Part shown: piece by piece, positions 37,409-45,680 of the stretch
Position numbering within the stretch: the stretch's first letter is position 1
Layout: each line of letters opens with the position of its first letter
Program-made: the position numbers and the translations under genes
The notes under the pieces: model-generated
What the model was told of the DNA's origin: nothing
What the model saw: only the letters and a program-made list of their open reading frames with translations
Database searches by the model: none
Source: Bacteroidota bacterium
GTDB lineage: Bacteria; Bacteroidota; Bacteroidia; B-17B0; Aurantibacillaceae
Length of the DNA stretch: 64,000 bases
Reading direction: 5' to 3'
Assembly: GCA_030684395.1 (NCBI GenBank)
Contig: JAUXTT010000004.1
Span: forward strand, 310,001 to 374,000

Positions 37409-38440
37409 ATGAGAAGTGGATTTTTGATCTTTATATTCTTTGTTTTTTTCTTTAAAACATCATTTGCTGATGATCACCTGAAAAAGCATATTGGTTTCTC
37501 CGAAACTTTTTTCGGTAACGAAGAGGATTATCAGGTATGCTATCCAAAAGATCATAAGAATTTTTTTTATTCCATTTTTGGTTTTGGAATTTTAGCAACA
37601 GTTTTGGGTGCTATGATCTTTGTTGTAAAAAGCAGAGCTAATAAACAACTCAAAGCAAAAAACCTGATTATTGAAGAAAAGAATCATGATCTTATTGCAA
37701 GTATCACTTACGCTAAACGAATTCAGAATTCGATTTTACCTCCCAAAGAAATAATCTCAGCACTCGAAAAAAATCTCTTTGTTTATTATCAACCTCGTGA
37801 TATTGTGAGTGGTGATTTTTACTGGATCCATCAAACTGAAAACATATTGTACGCTGCTGTTGTTGATTGTACCGGACATGGAGTTCCGGGAGCTTTTCTT
37901 TCTCTTATAGGACATCAGGCAATTAATCGTGCAGTTAACGAAGATAAATTAACTTCACCAACCGATATTCTTGACAGAATGAATTCCTATGTAAAAACAT
38001 CTTTGCAACAAGAAAAAGAATCTGCTTTAAAAGATGGAATGGAAGTAGCGCTCTTTAAACTAAACACCACCAACAACACACTTGAATTTGCCGGAGCTAA
38101 CCTTAGTTTGGTTTTAATTCAAAACAATGCAGTAAATGTATTAAAAGGAAATAAATGTACAGTTGGTTCTATTCAGGAGCATGTTACACACGCCCCAATT
38201 ACACAATCAGTACAGCTATCCGCCGGTGATGCTTTCTATGTTTTCTCCGATGGCTTTGCTGATCAAATGGGTGGAAAAGATGGAAAGAAATATAAATCTG
38301 TCAAACTGAAAGAAACACTTTTACGGATAGTAAATAATTCACCTCAACAACAGTGTAAAGAATTAAACGAAGAATTTATTTCCTGGAAATCAAATCTGGA
38401 ACAAGTAGATGATGTTTGTTTGATGGGGTATAGAGTATAA
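37409..38440 (+). CDS. Membrane SpoIIE/PP2C-type phosphatase
   Basis: A 343-residue protein. I start it at the ATG six bases after an in-frame GTG. A signal-anchor or signal peptide (to about 22), a transmembrane helix (about 52-72, YSIFGFGILATVLGAMIFVV), a coiled coil and a SpoIIE domain follow: SITYAKRIQNSILPP, DIVSGDFYW, VVDCTGHGVPGAFL, DGMEVALFKL and FSDGFADQMGG. The cytosolic domain is close to that of the propeller phosphatase encoded 4 kb upstream, but the large sensor is missing; the short periplasmic loop may be regulated by a partner. Confidence 0.92.
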   Translation: MRSGFLIFIFFVFFFKTSFADDHLKKHIGFSETFFGNEEDYQVCYPKDHKNFFYSIFGFGILATVLGAMIFVVKSRANKQLKAKNLIIEEKNHDLIASITYAKRIQNSILPPKEIISALEKNLFVYYQPRDIVSGDFYWIHQTENILYAAVVDCTGHGVPGAFLSLIGHQAINRAVNEDKLTSPTDILDRMNSYVKTSLQQEKESALKDGMEVALFKLNTTNNTLEFAGANLSLVLIQNNAVNVLKGNKCTVGSIQEHVTHAPITQSVQLSAGDAFYVFSDGFADQMGGKDGKKYKSVKLKETLLRIVNNSPQQQCKELNEEFISWKSNLEQVDDVCLMGYRV

Positions 38441-38480
38441 AATAAAAAAGTGAAGTAAAACTTTCCTTAAAATTTTATGA

Positions 38481-38524
38481 GGTGTGTAATTGAACACAAG
38501 GAGTGTATATTCCAATTACACACC
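38481..38524. repeat. Inverted repeat touching the left end of the insertion sequence
   Basis: GGTGTGTAATTG and CAATTACACACC are perfect 12-base complements separated by 20 bases. The right arm runs into the left terminal repeat of the IS1595 element. It could be a phosphatase-gene terminator or a scar of an earlier insertion. Confidence 0.45.
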
Positions 38525-39525
38525 CCTACCCCTCTCAAGGGCAATGTCCTAGAATAAGGTAGAATTATTATATTTGTATATGGAACTTATCGAAATAACA
38601 AAGAAGTTGAATACCCAAAAGCGTTGTATTAATTACTTGGAGAAAGCTAGGTGGGGTGATAACACAACTTGTCCTTATTGTGGGTCGGAGAGAATAACTG
38701 GGATGAAGAAGCAGTTACGCCATCATTGTAATTCCTGCAATACAAGCTTTAGTGTATTAGTAGGAACAATATTCGAAGCATCTAATTTACCTTTACCGAA
38801 ATGGTTTATAGCAATAAGTCTTGTTATGAATGCAAGGAAAGGTATATCCTCCAGACAGTTGGCACGTCATATAGATGTTACAAAAGATACAGCCTGGTAT
38901 GTTCAAAAGCGTTTGCGTGATGCTATGCAAAATACGGACAAAAAATTATTAGAAGGGATTATTGAAGTTGACGAAACATATATTGGCGGGCAAACTAAAA
39001 ATAAACACAAAAAAGTAAGGGATGCATTGCACGCTCAAGGGAAAGTGGCTACAGGTGCAATGCACAAAACACCAGTGTTTGGTATTTTATCTAGATCAGG
39101 AAGAGTGAGTACCCAAGTAGTTGAACAGGCAACGGGTAAAACTCTTAAGCCAATTATCCATGATAAAGTTGATCGCAAATCAGTAATTGTCAGTGATGGT
39201 TTTGGCGCTTACGCCGGATTGAATAAGCAATATCATTCTCATGAAGTAGTGAATCATGAAAAGGATGAATATGTAAGAGGAGCATACCATACAAATAATA
39301 TAGAAGGTTTTTGGAGCCTAGTAAAAAGAGGAATCGTTGGTCAATACCATAAGATCACCAGAAAATATCTACAGAACTATTTGGATGAGTTTTGCTTTAA
39401 ATACAATTTTAAGAAGGAAGAAAAAATATTTGAACTATTCCTCTATAATGCACTAATAACAAACAAAGTTAAACCAATTGCTACCAGTTAATAGGACATT
39501 GCCCTTGAGAGGGGCAGGGGTGTGT
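38518..39525 (+). mobile_element. IS1595-family insertion sequence with 34-bp inverted ends
   Basis: The 34 bases at 38518-38551 match the reverse complement of 39492-39525 with a single mismatch. They enclose one transposase gene, for a length of about 1,008 bases. I see no clear target duplication directly outside the point where the match ends, so the true ends may lie a little further in. The transposase is intact, so the element may be active. Confidence 0.85.
38580..39491 (+). CDS. IS1595 family transposase
   Basis: A 303-residue transposase. A zinc ribbon opens it (CPYC...CNSC, 25-50), then a helix-turn-helix region (GISSRQLARHIDVTKDTAWYVQKRLRDAM). The DDE-type core (ISXO2-like) has D131 (IIEVDETYIGG), D206 (IVSDGFGAY) and E242 or the adjacent N residues (TNNIEGFWSLVKRG). 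It cuts and joins the ends of the enclosing element. ATG at 38580 is preferred to a TTG six bases earlier. The frame is full length and undamaged. Confidence 0.95.
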   Translation: MELIEITKKLNTQKRCINYLEKARWGDNTTCPYCGSERITGMKKQLRHHCNSCNTSFSVLVGTIFEASNLPLPKWFIAISLVMNARKGISSRQLARHIDVTKDTAWYVQKRLRDAMQNTDKKLLEGIIEVDETYIGGQTKNKHKKVRDALHAQGKVATGAMHKTPVFGILSRSGRVSTQVVEQATGKTLKPIIHDKVDRKSVIVSDGFGAYAGLNKQYHSHEVVNHEKDEYVRGAYHTNNIEGFWSLVKRGIVGQYHKITRKYLQNYLDEFCFKYNFKKEEKIFELFLYNALITNKVKPIATS

Positions 39526-39544
39526 CTTCCACCCCAAAACACAT

Positions 39545-40135
39545 CTATATGCGTTCTTTCTTTACCACAAAAAACAATTCGTTTCCTTCTCTTGGTTTTA
39601 TTGAGTTATGTGCTGTTTCCATTTTTTGAATAGCCAATTTTCCTTCAAATAAATTTCTGTATTCTGTTTCATTTCCACCAAAAGGAGGCCCGTCAGCATT
39701 TAATGGAATCTTAAATAATAGGCCCATCAATTTACCTTCAGGTGCAAGCAGGTCCTGCATTTTCAAAACATATCTTTCTCTTAAGGATGGATGCAAAGCG
39801 CAAAAAAATGTTTGCTCAACTATTAGATCGTATTTACCGTGATGAAGAAAAAAGTCTTCGCAAATACAATGTGCATCAGGAAAATCAGGTACACGTTTTT
39901 TGAAGGCGGAAATGGGTTCAACGGAAATATCCAACAAAAACACATTTTTAAATCCTTGTTGATGCAAGTATTCAGCTTCGTAAGCATTGCCTGCCCCGGG
40001 AATTAAAATACGGATGTCCTTATTTTTCACCTGATCAAAATACTCTTTTAATGGTGTTGATACGATTCCTAAATCCCAACCTGTTGCGTTGGTTTTATAC
40101 CGCTCAGTCCAATATTCTTTTCCTAATTCACTCAT
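39545..40135 (-). CDS. TPMT-family SAM-dependent methyltransferase
   Basis: A 196-residue cytosolic methyltransferase of the thiopurine S-methyltransferase family. The signature front is YWTERYKTNATGWDLGIVSTPLKEYFDQ, followed by SAM motif I ILIPGAGNAYEAEYLHQQGFKNVFLLDIS and the EQTFFCALHPSLRERYV block. Bacterial members methylate small thiols, selenium or tellurium compounds, or thiocyanate-like substrates; which one is unknown. The gene lies one base downstream of the TPR-protein gene on the same strand. Confidence 0.9.
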   Translation of the reverse strand: MSELGKEYWTERYKTNATGWDLGIVSTPLKEYFDQVKNKDIRILIPGAGNAYEAEYLHQQGFKNVFLLDISVEPISAFKKRVPDFPDAHCICEDFFLHHGKYDLIVEQTFFCALHPSLRERYVLKMQDLLAPEGKLMGLLFKIPLNADGPPFGGNETEYRNLFEGKLAIQKMETAHNSIKPREGNELFFVVKKERI

Positions 40136-40136
40136 A

Positions 40137-41198
40137 TTAATGTCCGCTACAATATTGTTGAATTAATTTATATGCAACCGGGCTTCCCAATTGATCGGCC
40201 TTTTCAAGATCTGTACAACAACCCTTTTTATCTTTCTTCGACATTTTTGCAGCCGCACGGTTTACGTAGGCAGAAGAATAATCAAATTTAAGTTTAATTG
40301 ACATATCAAAATCCTTTATTGCTTCATCGTATTGTTTTAAACCTGTTTTGGCTGTCCCCCTGAAATTATAAGCTACATAATTTTTTTTATCCATCAACAA
40401 TGCTTTATCCAAATCACCAATAGCTCCTGAATTGTCGTTAATATTGATCTTAGCCGCTGCCCTATTTACTAAAGCATCAATATTCTTGGGTTCCCGTTCT
40501 ACAACCTTATCATAATCTTTAAGTGAGGCTTTATAATTCCCGACTTCAAAATAAGCTTTGGCTCTTGTTTGATAGATCTCTGAATTATAATTGGTGTCTT
40601 TTGTTTCTTTAAAACCGTCGTTCAAATCTTTGATGGCATAATTGTATTCACCCATTTCATATTTAAGAACCCCTCTCTTAAATAATGCCGGCGCATAATT
40701 CGGTTTATGAAATAACGCTTCATCCAAACTGGCTATTGCTCCTTTTTTGTCTTTTCCCATTATTTTGAGTTCCGCAATAAAAACCAATAACTCATGATCT
40801 TCCTGAATTATTTTTAAAGCCGAATCGTAATGTTTTTTTGCTTCCGGATATTTTGCATCGTAAAAGTAAGCTCTTCCCAGATATTTTAGACATTCCTGAT
40901 TATCGGGCGCCAGTTTTAATGAATGTTGAAGGTCCTTTTGAGCACCTTTGTAATCCTTTGTCTGCATTTTACAAAAAGCCAGTTTGTTATATGCAGCTGT
41001 AAGTTCAGGATTTTTCTTCACAGCCTTTTGAAGTGTTTTTATAGCTTCCTTGTATTGAGCCGAATCGATCTGTTTTAAAGCGGCTTTATATAAATCCCCA
41101 GCAGGATCAATGGACCGGGTAGTATCTTTTTTTGCTTGTTGTGCTGTAGCGGATATGGTAAACATCAAGGCTACCAATAAAAATAGGTTCTTCATCAT
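40137..41198 (-). CDS. Secreted TPR-repeat protein
   Basis: A 353-residue exported protein. After a signal peptide (MMKNLFLLVALMFTISATAQ) come about eight tetratricopeptide repeats, for example AALKQIDSAQYKEAIKTLQKA, YKGAQKDLQHSLKLAPDNQECLKYLG and YDEAIKDFDMSIKLKFDYSSAYVN. It ends DLEKADQLGSPVAYKLIQQYCSGH. It probably scaffolds a periplasmic or outer-membrane complex. It is divergent from another TPR gene 105 bases away. Confidence 0.9.
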   Translation of the reverse strand: MMKNLFLLVALMFTISATAQQAKKDTTRSIDPAGDLYKAALKQIDSAQYKEAIKTLQKAVKKNPELTAAYNKLAFCKMQTKDYKGAQKDLQHSLKLAPDNQECLKYLGRAYFYDAKYPEAKKHYDSALKIIQEDHELLVFIAELKIMGKDKKGAIASLDEALFHKPNYAPALFKRGVLKYEMGEYNYAIKDLNDGFKETKDTNYNSEIYQTRAKAYFEVGNYKASLKDYDKVVEREPKNIDALVNRAAAKININDNSGAIGDLDKALLMDKKNYVAYNFRGTAKTGLKQYDEAIKDFDMSIKLKFDYSSAYVNRAAAKMSKKDKKGCCTDLEKADQLGSPVAYKLIQQYCSGH

Positions 41199-41303
41199 AT
41201 CATAAAAGTAAAATAATCTTCCAATTAAAGCAAAAATGTTACCACTTATAAAATTAAGCTCTATAATTCAATGAGTATATTAAATTTGCATAAAATTTAC
41301 AGC

Positions 41304-42335
41304 ATGAGGATTCTATTTACAGTATTGGTAGTTGGGCAAATTCTATTTTTTTCTTCTTGTGGAAATTCTTCTAATGAGGTGGCTGATAAAACAGTAGCTG
41401 TGGATTCTACCTTAAGTAAATTAAACAGTCCGGAACTAAAAGCGGTAAACAAATCCTTATTGGAAGACCCGAACAATGCGGCCTTGTATTTTAAAAGAGG
41501 TGAATTGTATTTTAAGAACCATGACCTGGAAGCCAGTAAAAATGATGCTTTGAGAGCAATTAAACTGGATAGCTTAAAACCGGAGTATTTTATGTTACTG
41601 TCGGATGCCTACTTTACCGCTAACGAAACCCGTTTTTCTAAAGAGGCATTGGAGCGTTGTTTAAAAGCCAATCCGGGAAGTATTGATGCTAATTTAAAAC
41701 TGGCTGAACTTTATTTTTATGTAAAAAAATACACAGAAGCCATCAATTACATAAATGCAGCCTTAAAGATAAATGAGAATACGGCGAAAGGATATTTTCT
41801 GAAAGGTATGTGTTACAAGGAAAGCGGCGATACTTCGCTGGCAATCAGTAGTTTTCAAACATGTGTGGAACAGGATAATGATTACTTTGACGGCTACATG
41901 GAACTGGGAATCCTATTGGTTGCGAAAAAAAATCCATTGGCAATAGAATACCTGAAAACGGCTCTGGGCTTGCAACCTGAGAATATGGATATTTATTACA
42001 ACATGGGACTTTTTTATCAAAAAACTAAAAAGTATGATCTTGCTATTGAGACTTACAAAAAGATCCTCTCAAAAAACCTGCAATACAAGGAAGCGCATTA
42101 TAACCTGGGGGCAATAGAAGTAGAAAAAAACAAAAACTACAAAGAAGCCCTGAAACATTTCAGTAATGCCATTAATGCAGATCCTAACTATGCAGATGCT
42201 TATTTTGCAAGAGGTGTGTGTTATGAAGAGCTGAAAGACAAAACCAATGCAATTGCAGATTATCAAATGGCTATTCAATTGCAGCCTAACCACCCATTTG
42301 CGGTGGAAAATCTAAACGAATTGGAGAAAAAATAA
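41304..42335 (+). CDS. TPR-repeat lipoprotein
   Basis: A 343-residue lipoprotein. ATG at 41304 gives a lipoprotein signal (MRILFTVLVVGQILFFSSC with C19 as the lipid-bearing residue); a start 33 bases earlier would place extra residues in front. About eight TPR units follow (AALYFKRGELYFKNHDLEASKNDALRA, YAEAYF-type DPNYADAYFARGVCYEELKDKTNAIADYQMAI). It may pair with the divergent secreted TPR protein, but that is only suggested by position. Confidence 0.9.
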   Translation: MRILFTVLVVGQILFFSSCGNSSNEVADKTVAVDSTLSKLNSPELKAVNKSLLEDPNNAALYFKRGELYFKNHDLEASKNDALRAIKLDSLKPEYFMLLSDAYFTANETRFSKEALERCLKANPGSIDANLKLAELYFYVKKYTEAINYINAALKINENTAKGYFLKGMCYKESGDTSLAISSFQTCVEQDNDYFDGYMELGILLVAKKNPLAIEYLKTALGLQPENMDIYYNMGLFYQKTKKYDLAIETYKKILSKNLQYKEAHYNLGAIEVEKNKNYKEALKHFSNAINADPNYADAYFARGVCYEELKDKTNAIADYQMAIQLQPNHPFAVENLNELEKK

Positions 42336-42379
42336 TTAAAGAAACTTCGAAAAAAATTTGCAAATTTTAAAAATCTGTG

Positions 42380-42387
42380 TACTTTTG
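42380..42387 (+). promoter_or_regulatory. -7 box of tRNA-Gly
   Basis: TACTTTTG matches TAnnTTTG, 40 bases upstream of the tRNA, and a TTTG lies about 20 bases further upstream as a -33 candidate. Confidence 0.55.
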
Positions 42388-42427
42388 TCCTCCTCAATAC
42401 GAAAGTACCGAGAGAAACACCAAAAAT

Positions 42428-42503
42428 GCGAAAGTAGCTCAGTTGGTAGAGCGTAACCTTGCCAAGGTTAAGGTCGCGAGTTCGAGACTCGTCTTTCGCT
42501 CCA
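42428..42503 (+). tRNA. tRNA-Gly (GCC)
   Basis: Acceptor GCGAAAG/CTTTCGC, anticodon stem AACCT/AGGTT with loop TGCCA giving anticodon GCC, T-arm CGAG-TTCGAGA-CTCG, discriminator T and an encoded CCA. A terminator starts three bases after the end. Confidence 0.95.
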
Positions 42504-42505
42504 AG

Positions 42506-42532
42506 ATCCTCCGATTATTCGGGGGATTTTTT
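42506..42532 (+). terminator. Terminator of tRNA-Gly
   Basis: ATCCTCCGA pairs with TCGGGGGAT (one G-T) around a four-base loop and runs into six Ts. Confidence 0.9.
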
Positions 42533-42631
42533 GTTTATAGGTATTTGGGTATATTTGTTACTTGTACAAATTTCGTTTAGAAGGAAGTGCAAGGGGTTGA
42601 ACAACGATACACAATAACAGAAATTTAAAGC

Positions 42632-43171
42632 ATGACAATTCCCTCTTTTGATAAACCAAGTAATCTTCTACTCTTCATTGGAATTGGTATTCTTCTTTAT
42701 GCGTTAAGTTTTCAAATAAAAAGCGGAGAAAATCTAGACAAAAAATATTACGAAGGCAGTCTTAAAACTCTTCAATTAAAATATGACATAAAATTAGACA
42801 GTTCTGAATGTGAAAGCCTTAATAAGAAAATTAATCGTCTTAGATCTGACTCTACTTCTTCGATAGAGGAAATCCGTATAGTTCAACTTGCTATTGACAA
42901 GAAACTAATTCTAAACTCAAAACGTGCAGAAGAAATAAACATAATCAATTCAAATATAAATAGGATTTCAAATCAGTATGAATGGGATTCAACAGGCTTT
43001 TGGCCTATTTTTATAATAATACTTAGCTTTATTTTTATTGGAATGGGTATTGTCCTTCTTGTCAAAGAATATGAATTAAAAACATCGAACGACAATACGA
43101 CAAAAAAAATGACAAATCAATTAAAAAGCGCTTCAAAAGAAAGGCTCAAAAAATACTTTAAAAATAAATAA
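42632..43171 (+). CDS. Two-helix membrane protein with a coiled-coil loop, unknown function
   Basis: A 179-residue protein. One membrane segment near the N-terminus (LLLFIGIGILLYALSF), a helical, charged extracytoplasmic stretch of about 85 residues (ESLNKKINRLRSDSTSSIEEIRIVQLAIDKKLI), a second membrane segment (FWPIFIIILSFIFIGMGIVLLV) and a basic tail. No family was recognised. It is flanked by a tRNA terminator and by 225 bases of AT-rich spacer in which I see only a short TGCCACTTA word repeated twice, so it may be an accessory gene. Confidence 0.65.
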   Translation: MTIPSFDKPSNLLLFIGIGILLYALSFQIKSGENLDKKYYEGSLKTLQLKYDIKLDSSECESLNKKINRLRSDSTSSIEEIRIVQLAIDKKLILNSKRAEEINIINSNINRISNQYEWDSTGFWPIFIIILSFIFIGMGIVLLVKEYELKTSNDNTTKKMTNQLKSASKERLKKYFKNK

Positions 43172-43396
43172 TTGTTATAAAAATGACTAATTAAATCTAA
43201 TCACTGAAGCTTAAGAGAAACCTAATAAGACTTAAGTGCAAGTCATTCCCACATAAGTCGAAGCTATTCTGTATTTATATCAAGGAACAAGTTATCTATA
43301 CGCTGCCACTTACCAATTCATACCTGCCACTTATTAAATACAGCTATGGCTATGTTTTTTAGCAACTACATTTGATTAACGCTAAAAACAAACACC

Positions 43397-44332
43397 ATGA
43401 AAACATTAATTTTAAACCTCGCTCTCATCCTTGTGATGATGCTTTTTTCCTGCAAACAAAAAAGTAATGAGCTTGATTCCGATTCAATAAATGTTGCAAA
43501 CATTGATATTGCGCCACCTTCTGCTTCTATGGAATATAGTGCAGACCTAAATGCCCCACCGCCTCCGGTAAAAGAAATGGTAAAATTTGCACCTCCAGAA
43601 GTGAAAGACGATGCAGTTGAGACAAATGATTTGACATCAAACTCCCCTACAAAAAAATCAGTTGCTAAAAAAATCATCAAGGATGGAAATATCTCTGTGA
43701 AAGCAAAAGATATTGCAGCATCTAAAAAAGGAATTGATGAAACAGTAAAAAAATTAAACGCTTATTATGAAGTAGAAGATCTTCAAAACAATGATCAGTC
43801 AACGTCCTACGATCTAAAAATTAGAGTACCCTCCATAAACTTCGAAAAACTAATTGCAGCTATTGAAGGCGGCAAAGATGAAATAACAAGCAAAAGCATT
43901 CAGGCACGTGATGTTACGGAAGAGTTCATGGACATTGAAACCCGCCTGAGCAACAAAAGAGAATACCTGAAAAGATATAAAGAACTCCTTGCAAAAGCGC
44001 TAAAAGTAGATGATATACTTGCCATTGAAGAAAACATAAGAGTTCTGCAGGAGGAAATTGAGAGCAGCGAAGGAAGATTAAAATACCTGGGCGATCAGGT
44101 TGCCTACAGTACTTTAAACTTAAACATCTACAAAGAAAAAGCCTTCGTTTACAAAGCGCCCGAAGAAGACAAATTCTCGGAAAGAGTAAAAAAATCATTA
44201 GGTAATGGCTGGAGCTCGGTAGTGAACTTTGTATTATGGTTAATTACTATTTGGCCTTTTATTATTGTGATGTTGGTATTGTTTTTTGCTGTGAGAAGAT
44301 TTATTAAGAAATGGAGAAGCAAAAAGAAGTAA
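43397..44332 (+). CDS. DUF4349 lipoprotein
   Basis: A 311-residue protein with a lipoprotein signal (ALILVMMLFSC, C19). After a Pro-rich, low-complexity stretch comes the DUF4349 domain (about 90-255): KKIIKDGNISVKAKDI, DLKIRVPSINFEKLIAAI and DVTEEFMDIETRLSNKREYLKRYKELLAKALKVDDILAIEENI, then a long coiled coil. A C-terminal transmembrane helix (WLITIWPFIIVMLVLFFAV) and a basic end follow. The family function is unknown; the coiled coil may span between the two membranes. Confidence 0.9.
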   Translation: MKTLILNLALILVMMLFSCKQKSNELDSDSINVANIDIAPPSASMEYSADLNAPPPPVKEMVKFAPPEVKDDAVETNDLTSNSPTKKSVAKKIIKDGNISVKAKDIAASKKGIDETVKKLNAYYEVEDLQNNDQSTSYDLKIRVPSINFEKLIAAIEGGKDEITSKSIQARDVTEEFMDIETRLSNKREYLKRYKELLAKALKVDDILAIEENIRVLQEEIESSEGRLKYLGDQVAYSTLNLNIYKEKAFVYKAPEEDKFSERVKKSLGNGWSSVVNFVLWLITIWPFIIVMLVLFFAVRRFIKKWRSKKK

Positions 44333-44402
44333 TAAGCATTGAATATCTTTTTTTAATTTATGTATATTTGATAATGGCAAAACTCTTAGCATCATAAAAC
44401 AT

Positions 44403-44783
44403 ATGGAACACAGCGAAAAAATCAAAGAATGTTATAAAGCAGCTTCAAACTATCCTGATCTTGCAAAACGATTAAATCAAATTGGAGTAGAATCATATAC
44501 TGTAGATACAGCAAGCGGCACAGTACTTTATAGATTTAAAGAAGGAAAAAACACTTTGCATCCGGGAAACATTGCTGCAAGAGTAATTAACGAAAACTTC
44601 AACGAACAAAAAACAATTGAAGCGGTTAGAAACAATCAGCAAGGGAGAACAGATTATCTGGGCTTCATGAATGAAATTGCAGAAGCAGGCGTTAGATTTT
44701 ACGAGGCAACACTATGCGGCGATAACAAAAGAGTAAGTTATATTGGGAAAGGTGGTTTTTATGAAGAGGCAATTCCGTGGTAA
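44403..44783 (+). CDS. DUF1398 family protein
   Basis: A 126-residue soluble protein. The pattern YPDLAKRLNQIGVESYTVDTASG, RTDYLGFMNEIAEAGVRFYEAT and GDNKRVSYIGKGGFYEEAIPW is that of DUF1398, a small family whose members occur as YbcV-like proteins in enterobacteria and in many Bacteroidota. No activity is known. There is no signal peptide. Confidence 0.88.
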   Translation: MEHSEKIKECYKAASNYPDLAKRLNQIGVESYTVDTASGTVLYRFKEGKNTLHPGNIAARVINENFNEQKTIEAVRNNQQGRTDYLGFMNEIAEAGVRFYEATLCGDNKRVSYIGKGGFYEEAIPW

Positions 44784-44794
44784 AAAAAATCTTT

Positions 44795-44879
44795 AACCAT
44801 ATAAGGGCGTAGAAGAAATCAATAACTCAACCTTAAATGACCTTATATGCCTTATATGCCTTATATGCCTTATATGGTT
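44795..44879. repeat. AACCATATAAGG palindromic repeat, copy 1
   Basis: Ends AACCATATAAGG and CCTTATATGGTT are perfect complements. The right side contains four tandem CCTTATATG nonamers (44841-44876). Copies at 45606-45673 and 50848-50949 share the ends. Confidence 0.75.
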
Positions 44880-44886
44880 CAGTAAA

Positions 44887-44986
44887 CTAAACCGGATCCA
44901 CATCAATTTTAATTCAAGTCTTTTTGATATCGTGCTTTTGAAATTGCTGAATAGGCGCTAGGATGTATTTCCGGAATTTAACCACA
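44887..44986 (-). pseudogene. Remnant of a second priA 3' end
   Basis: Read on the minus strand, this gives RKYILAPIQQFQKHDIKKT, a TGA, then IKIDVDPV and a stop. Intact PriA ends REHIRMAIQQFQKHDINKKIRIKIDVDPV. Changing the TGA to CGA restores KKTRIKIDVDPV. The match begins at about 44986 and runs through the stop codon to the palindromic repeat beyond, in the same order as at the intact gene. It is not expressed as a gene by itself. Confidence 0.85.
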
Positions 44987-45010
44987 GTAAATTCACTCTA
45001 ACTAACCAAC

Positions 45011-45436
45011 TCATTTTGAAAACCCCTTAACAACAACCCGAATAGGTTTTGCAATGAGAACATCAAGAAGATGGGTAAGTTTTTCCCAATACTTGTTCCC
45101 TTTTATGATATAATCTTTTGCTCCTGCTCTGAACAAATCAATTGCTATCGCAATATCTTCATTACTTGATAACATAATCACTTCTGTTTTAGGGTTGGTC
45201 TCTTTAATTTTTTTCAAAATATCTAAACCATTTTTACCCTCTAAATAATAATCAAGTATAATAATCTGGGTTTCATTACTGATCTCTTTTAAACAAGATT
45301 CACCATCGTCAAAGGTTGATATAACTAAAGCTGGTCCAAACCTGTTTTGCAGATACGTCTTCAAACTGCTAACAAGTAGCTTGTTATCGTCAACAATAAA
45401 TAGTTTTGTTACTTGCGTATCCATTTGCGCCTCCAT
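45011..45436 (-). CDS. Orphan CheY-like receiver protein
   Basis: A 141-residue single receiver domain. The acidic pair is FIVDDN (D15, D16 if counted from the first Met; an ATG 12 bases later is an equal start choice), the phospho-acceptor aspartate is in IIILDYYLEGKNG, and the conserved serine and lysine are in IMLSSNED and YIIKGN. No output domain or neighbouring kinase is present, so it must work through protein contacts. It lies between two copies of a priA 3' end plus repeat, and therefore may have been acquired. Confidence 0.92.
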   Translation of the reverse strand: MEAQMDTQVTKLFIVDDNKLLVSSLKTYLQNRFGPALVISTFDDGESCLKEISNETQIIILDYYLEGKNGLDILKKIKETNPKTEVIMLSSNEDIAIAIDLFRAGAKDYIIKGNKYWEKLTHLLDVLIAKPIRVVVKGFSK

Positions 45437-45605
45437 TTTATATAATAGTATAAATCCTACTACAAAGGACGGGAAATATAAGTACTAAGGTCTTACATAA
45501 GTAAATCTAAATCATACATATTTCACGCTTTTTCAATTAGAAGCGTTGGTTGGAGCGGAAATTATTAAGTAAATTGAATAATATATAAAATGAATTTATT
45601 TTTAA

Positions 45606-45673
45606 AACCATATAAGGGCATAGAAGAAAAACCGCTCGCCAACCTTATGTGATCTTATATGCCTTATATGGTT
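45606..45673. repeat. AACCATATAAGG palindromic repeat, copy 2
   Basis: The same perfect 12-base ends as copy 1; both copies also share GGGCrTAGAAGAAA after the left end. It lies seven bases after the priA stop codon and may act as its transcript-end hairpin. Confidence 0.75.
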
Positions 45674-45680
45674 AAATATA

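Noticed and set aside
38574-39545. A larger composite transposon or genomic island around the insertion sequence
   Set aside because: Only one copy of the element is present, flanking genes look native, and no integrase, toxin-antitoxin or cargo gene is nearby.
42377-42580. Open frame of about 67 codons on the plus strand
   Set aside because: It runs straight through tRNA-Gly and its terminator, so it is not a gene.
45011-45436. A phage-type integrated element at priA
   Set aside because: The flanking duplication is real, but there is no integrase and only one gene between the copies, so I report it as a recombination scar and not as a prophage or integrative element.
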